From Cellulomonas carbonis (lineage in GTDB: Bacteria; Actinomycetota; Actinomycetes; Actinomycetales; Cellulomonadaceae), in NCBI RefSeq assembly GCF_014636275.1, contig NZ_BMEB01000003.1:248001-312000 (forward strand): a stretch of DNA of 64,000 nt, read 5' to 3'. This document shows, piece by piece, positions 62,892 through 64,000 of this stretch (its first letter is position 1; the number at the start of each line of letters is the position of its first letter). Position numbers and translations under genes: made by a program. Under the pieces are notes generated by a model. That model made no database searches. It saw only the letters and a program-made list of their open reading frames with translations, and was not told the DNA's origin.

Positions 62892-64000
62892 ATGACGAAG
62901 CCCTACGCCGACCGCGAGGTGTGGTTCCTGACCGGGAGCCAGGACCTGTACGGCGAGGAGACCCTCCGGCAGGTCGCGGAGCAGTCGCAGGCGATCGCCC
63001 GCGGCCTCGACGAGTCCGACGTCGTGCCCGTGCGGATCGTCTGGAAGCCGGTGCTCAAGGACCGCGACGCGATCCACCGCATGGCGCTCGAGGCGAACGC
63101 CGACCCCCGCTGCATCGGCGTCATCGCCTGGATGCACACGTTCTCGCCGGCGAAGATGTGGATCCTCGGCCTCGACGCGCTGCGCACGCCGCTGCTGCAC
63201 CTGCACACGCAGGCGAACGTCGAGCTGCCGTGGTCGACGATCGACTTCGACTTCATGAACCTGAACCAGGCCGCGCACGGCGACCGCGAGTTCGGGTACA
63301 TCCAGACGCGCCTCGGCGTCGCGCGCAAGACCGTCGTCGGGCACGTGTCCAACCCGACCGTGCAGCAGAAGGTCGCCACGTGGGTCCGCGCGGCCGCGGG
63401 CTGGGCCGCGACGCACGAGCTCCGCCTCGCGCGCTTCGGCGACAACATGCGCAACGTCGCGGTGACCGAGGGCGACAAGACCGAGGCCGAGCTGCGCTTC
63501 GGCGTGTCCGTCAACACGTGGGGCGTCAACGAGCTCGTCACGGCCGTCGACGCGGTGCAGGACTCCGCGGTCGACGAGCTCGTCGCCGAGTACGAGGACC
63601 TGTACGACGTCGTGCCCGAGCTGCGGCGCGGCGGCGACCGCCACGACTCGCTGCGCTACGGCGCTCGGCAGGAGCTCGCGCTGCTCGCGCTGCTCGGCGA
63701 GATCGGCGCGACCGCGTTCACGACGACGTTCGAGGACCTGGGCGCGCTCCGTCAGCTCCCGGGCCTCGCGGTCCAGCGCCTCATGGCGAAGGGCTTCGGC
63801 TTCGGCGCCGAGGGCGACTGGAAGACCGCGATCCTCGTCCGCGCCGCGAAGGTCATGGGCGAGGGCCTGCCCGGCGGCGCGTCGCTCATGGAGGACTACA
63901 CGTACGACCTCACCCCGGGCGACGAGAAGATCCTCGGCGCCCACATGCTCGAGATCTGCCCGACGTTGACCACGTCGCGGCCGTCGCTCGAGGTCCACCC
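62892..64000 (+). CDS. araA: L-arabinose isomerase, 5' part
   Basis: The first 369 codons are present; the gene runs off the window (usual length about 500). It begins [18 protein letters not shown] and has [26 protein letters not shown], the catalytic Glu regions [10 protein letters not shown] and [14 protein letters not shown], and the start of the metal-site His region. It isomerises L-arabinose to L-ribulose. ATG 62892 follows GAGGAGAG; an in-frame ATG at 62859 would add 11 residues but has no ribosome site. It is the third gene of araBDA. Confidence 0.97.
   Translation, partial: MTKPYADREVWFLTGSQDLYGEETLRQVAEQSQAIARGLDESDVVPVRIVWKPVLKDRDAIHRMALEANADPRCIGVIAWMHTFSPAKMWILGLDALRTPLLHLHTQANVELPWSTIDFDFMNLNQAAHGDREFGYIQTRLGVARKTVVGHVSNPTVQQKVATWVRAAAGWAATHELRLARFGDNMRNVAVTEGDKTEAELRFGVSVNTWGVNELVTAVDAVQDSAVDELVAEYEDLYDVVPELRRGGDRHDSLRYGARQELALLALLGEIGATAFTTTFEDLGALRQLPGLAVQRLMAKGFGFGAEGDWKTAILVRAAKVMGEGLPGGASLMEDYTYDLTPGDEKILGAHMLEICPTLTTSRPSLEVH

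Overview
The window is very GC-rich (third codon positions almost all G/C) and gene-dense. Gene content points to a high-GC actinobacterium, probably of the Cellulomonas type: a stand-alone ArgA-type acetylglutamate synthase, a radA-disA pair, SorC- and LacI-controlled sugar loci, and many genes with a TAnnnT box 6-8 nt before a GTG/ATG (leaderless promoters). The genus is inferred. No rRNA, tRNA, CRISPR array or transposase was seen.

Layout. 1-0.8 kb: tail of endonuclease IV and an ASCH protein. 0.9-12.9 kb: a divergent sugar-acid locus. Leftward runs a coupled trio (DUF4862 TIM-barrel, hydroxyisobutyrate-type dehydrogenase, NhaA); rightward runs a TRAP transporter (dctPQM), kduI, an IclR regulator, kduD, a 2-hydroxyacid dehydrogenase, a zinc alcohol dehydrogenase and a second KduD-like SDR. 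Two copies of one composite palindrome lie between the two arms. 12.9-19 kb: a DHFR-like reductase, a hydrolase, an 11-bp tandem repeat, a tRNA-guanine-transglycosylase-like protein with two unknown genes, and a protein made of four cold-shock domains. 19-30.4 kb: a second sugar-acid region with a GntR regulator, an L-fuconate-dehydratase-like enolase, a hydroxyacid dehydrogenase, an IclR regulator, KDPG aldolase, KDG kinase and an SDR, then EamA/MarR and an NAD-epimerase. Together the two regions can take unsaturated uronate through KduI, KduD, KdgK and Eda to pyruvate and glyceraldehyde-3-phosphate.

30.5-36 kb: glpD-glpF-glpK facing a SorC-type regulator, then a 64-nt near-perfect palindrome. 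36-43.4 kb: argA, an APH-type kinase coupled to mutY, a secreted/membrane protein, a VOC protein, alkA, disA and radA. With nfo and a UvrA-like gene at 55-57 kb, the window is rich in DNA-repair genes.

43.6-54.8 kb is the most unusual part. It runs: subtilase-vWA fusion, a small coupled protein, M14 carboxypeptidase-vWA fusion, ECF-like sigma factor, a 163-aa beta-rich protein, a second subtilase with a four-fold NPFHST repeat, and a TPR-CHAT (caspase-like) protease. Most junctions overlap or are a few bases apart. A perfect CRP-type half-site pair (TGTGA-N6-TCACA) lies directly before the probable sigma-factor start. The combination of TPR-CHAT protease and sigma factor recalls the CRISPR type III-E 'Craspase' logic, but without CRISPR. 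57.5-64 kb: a membrane protein, proC coupled to a LacI regulator, and araB-araD-araA (araA runs off the end) under a LacI-type operator that overlaps the -10 box.
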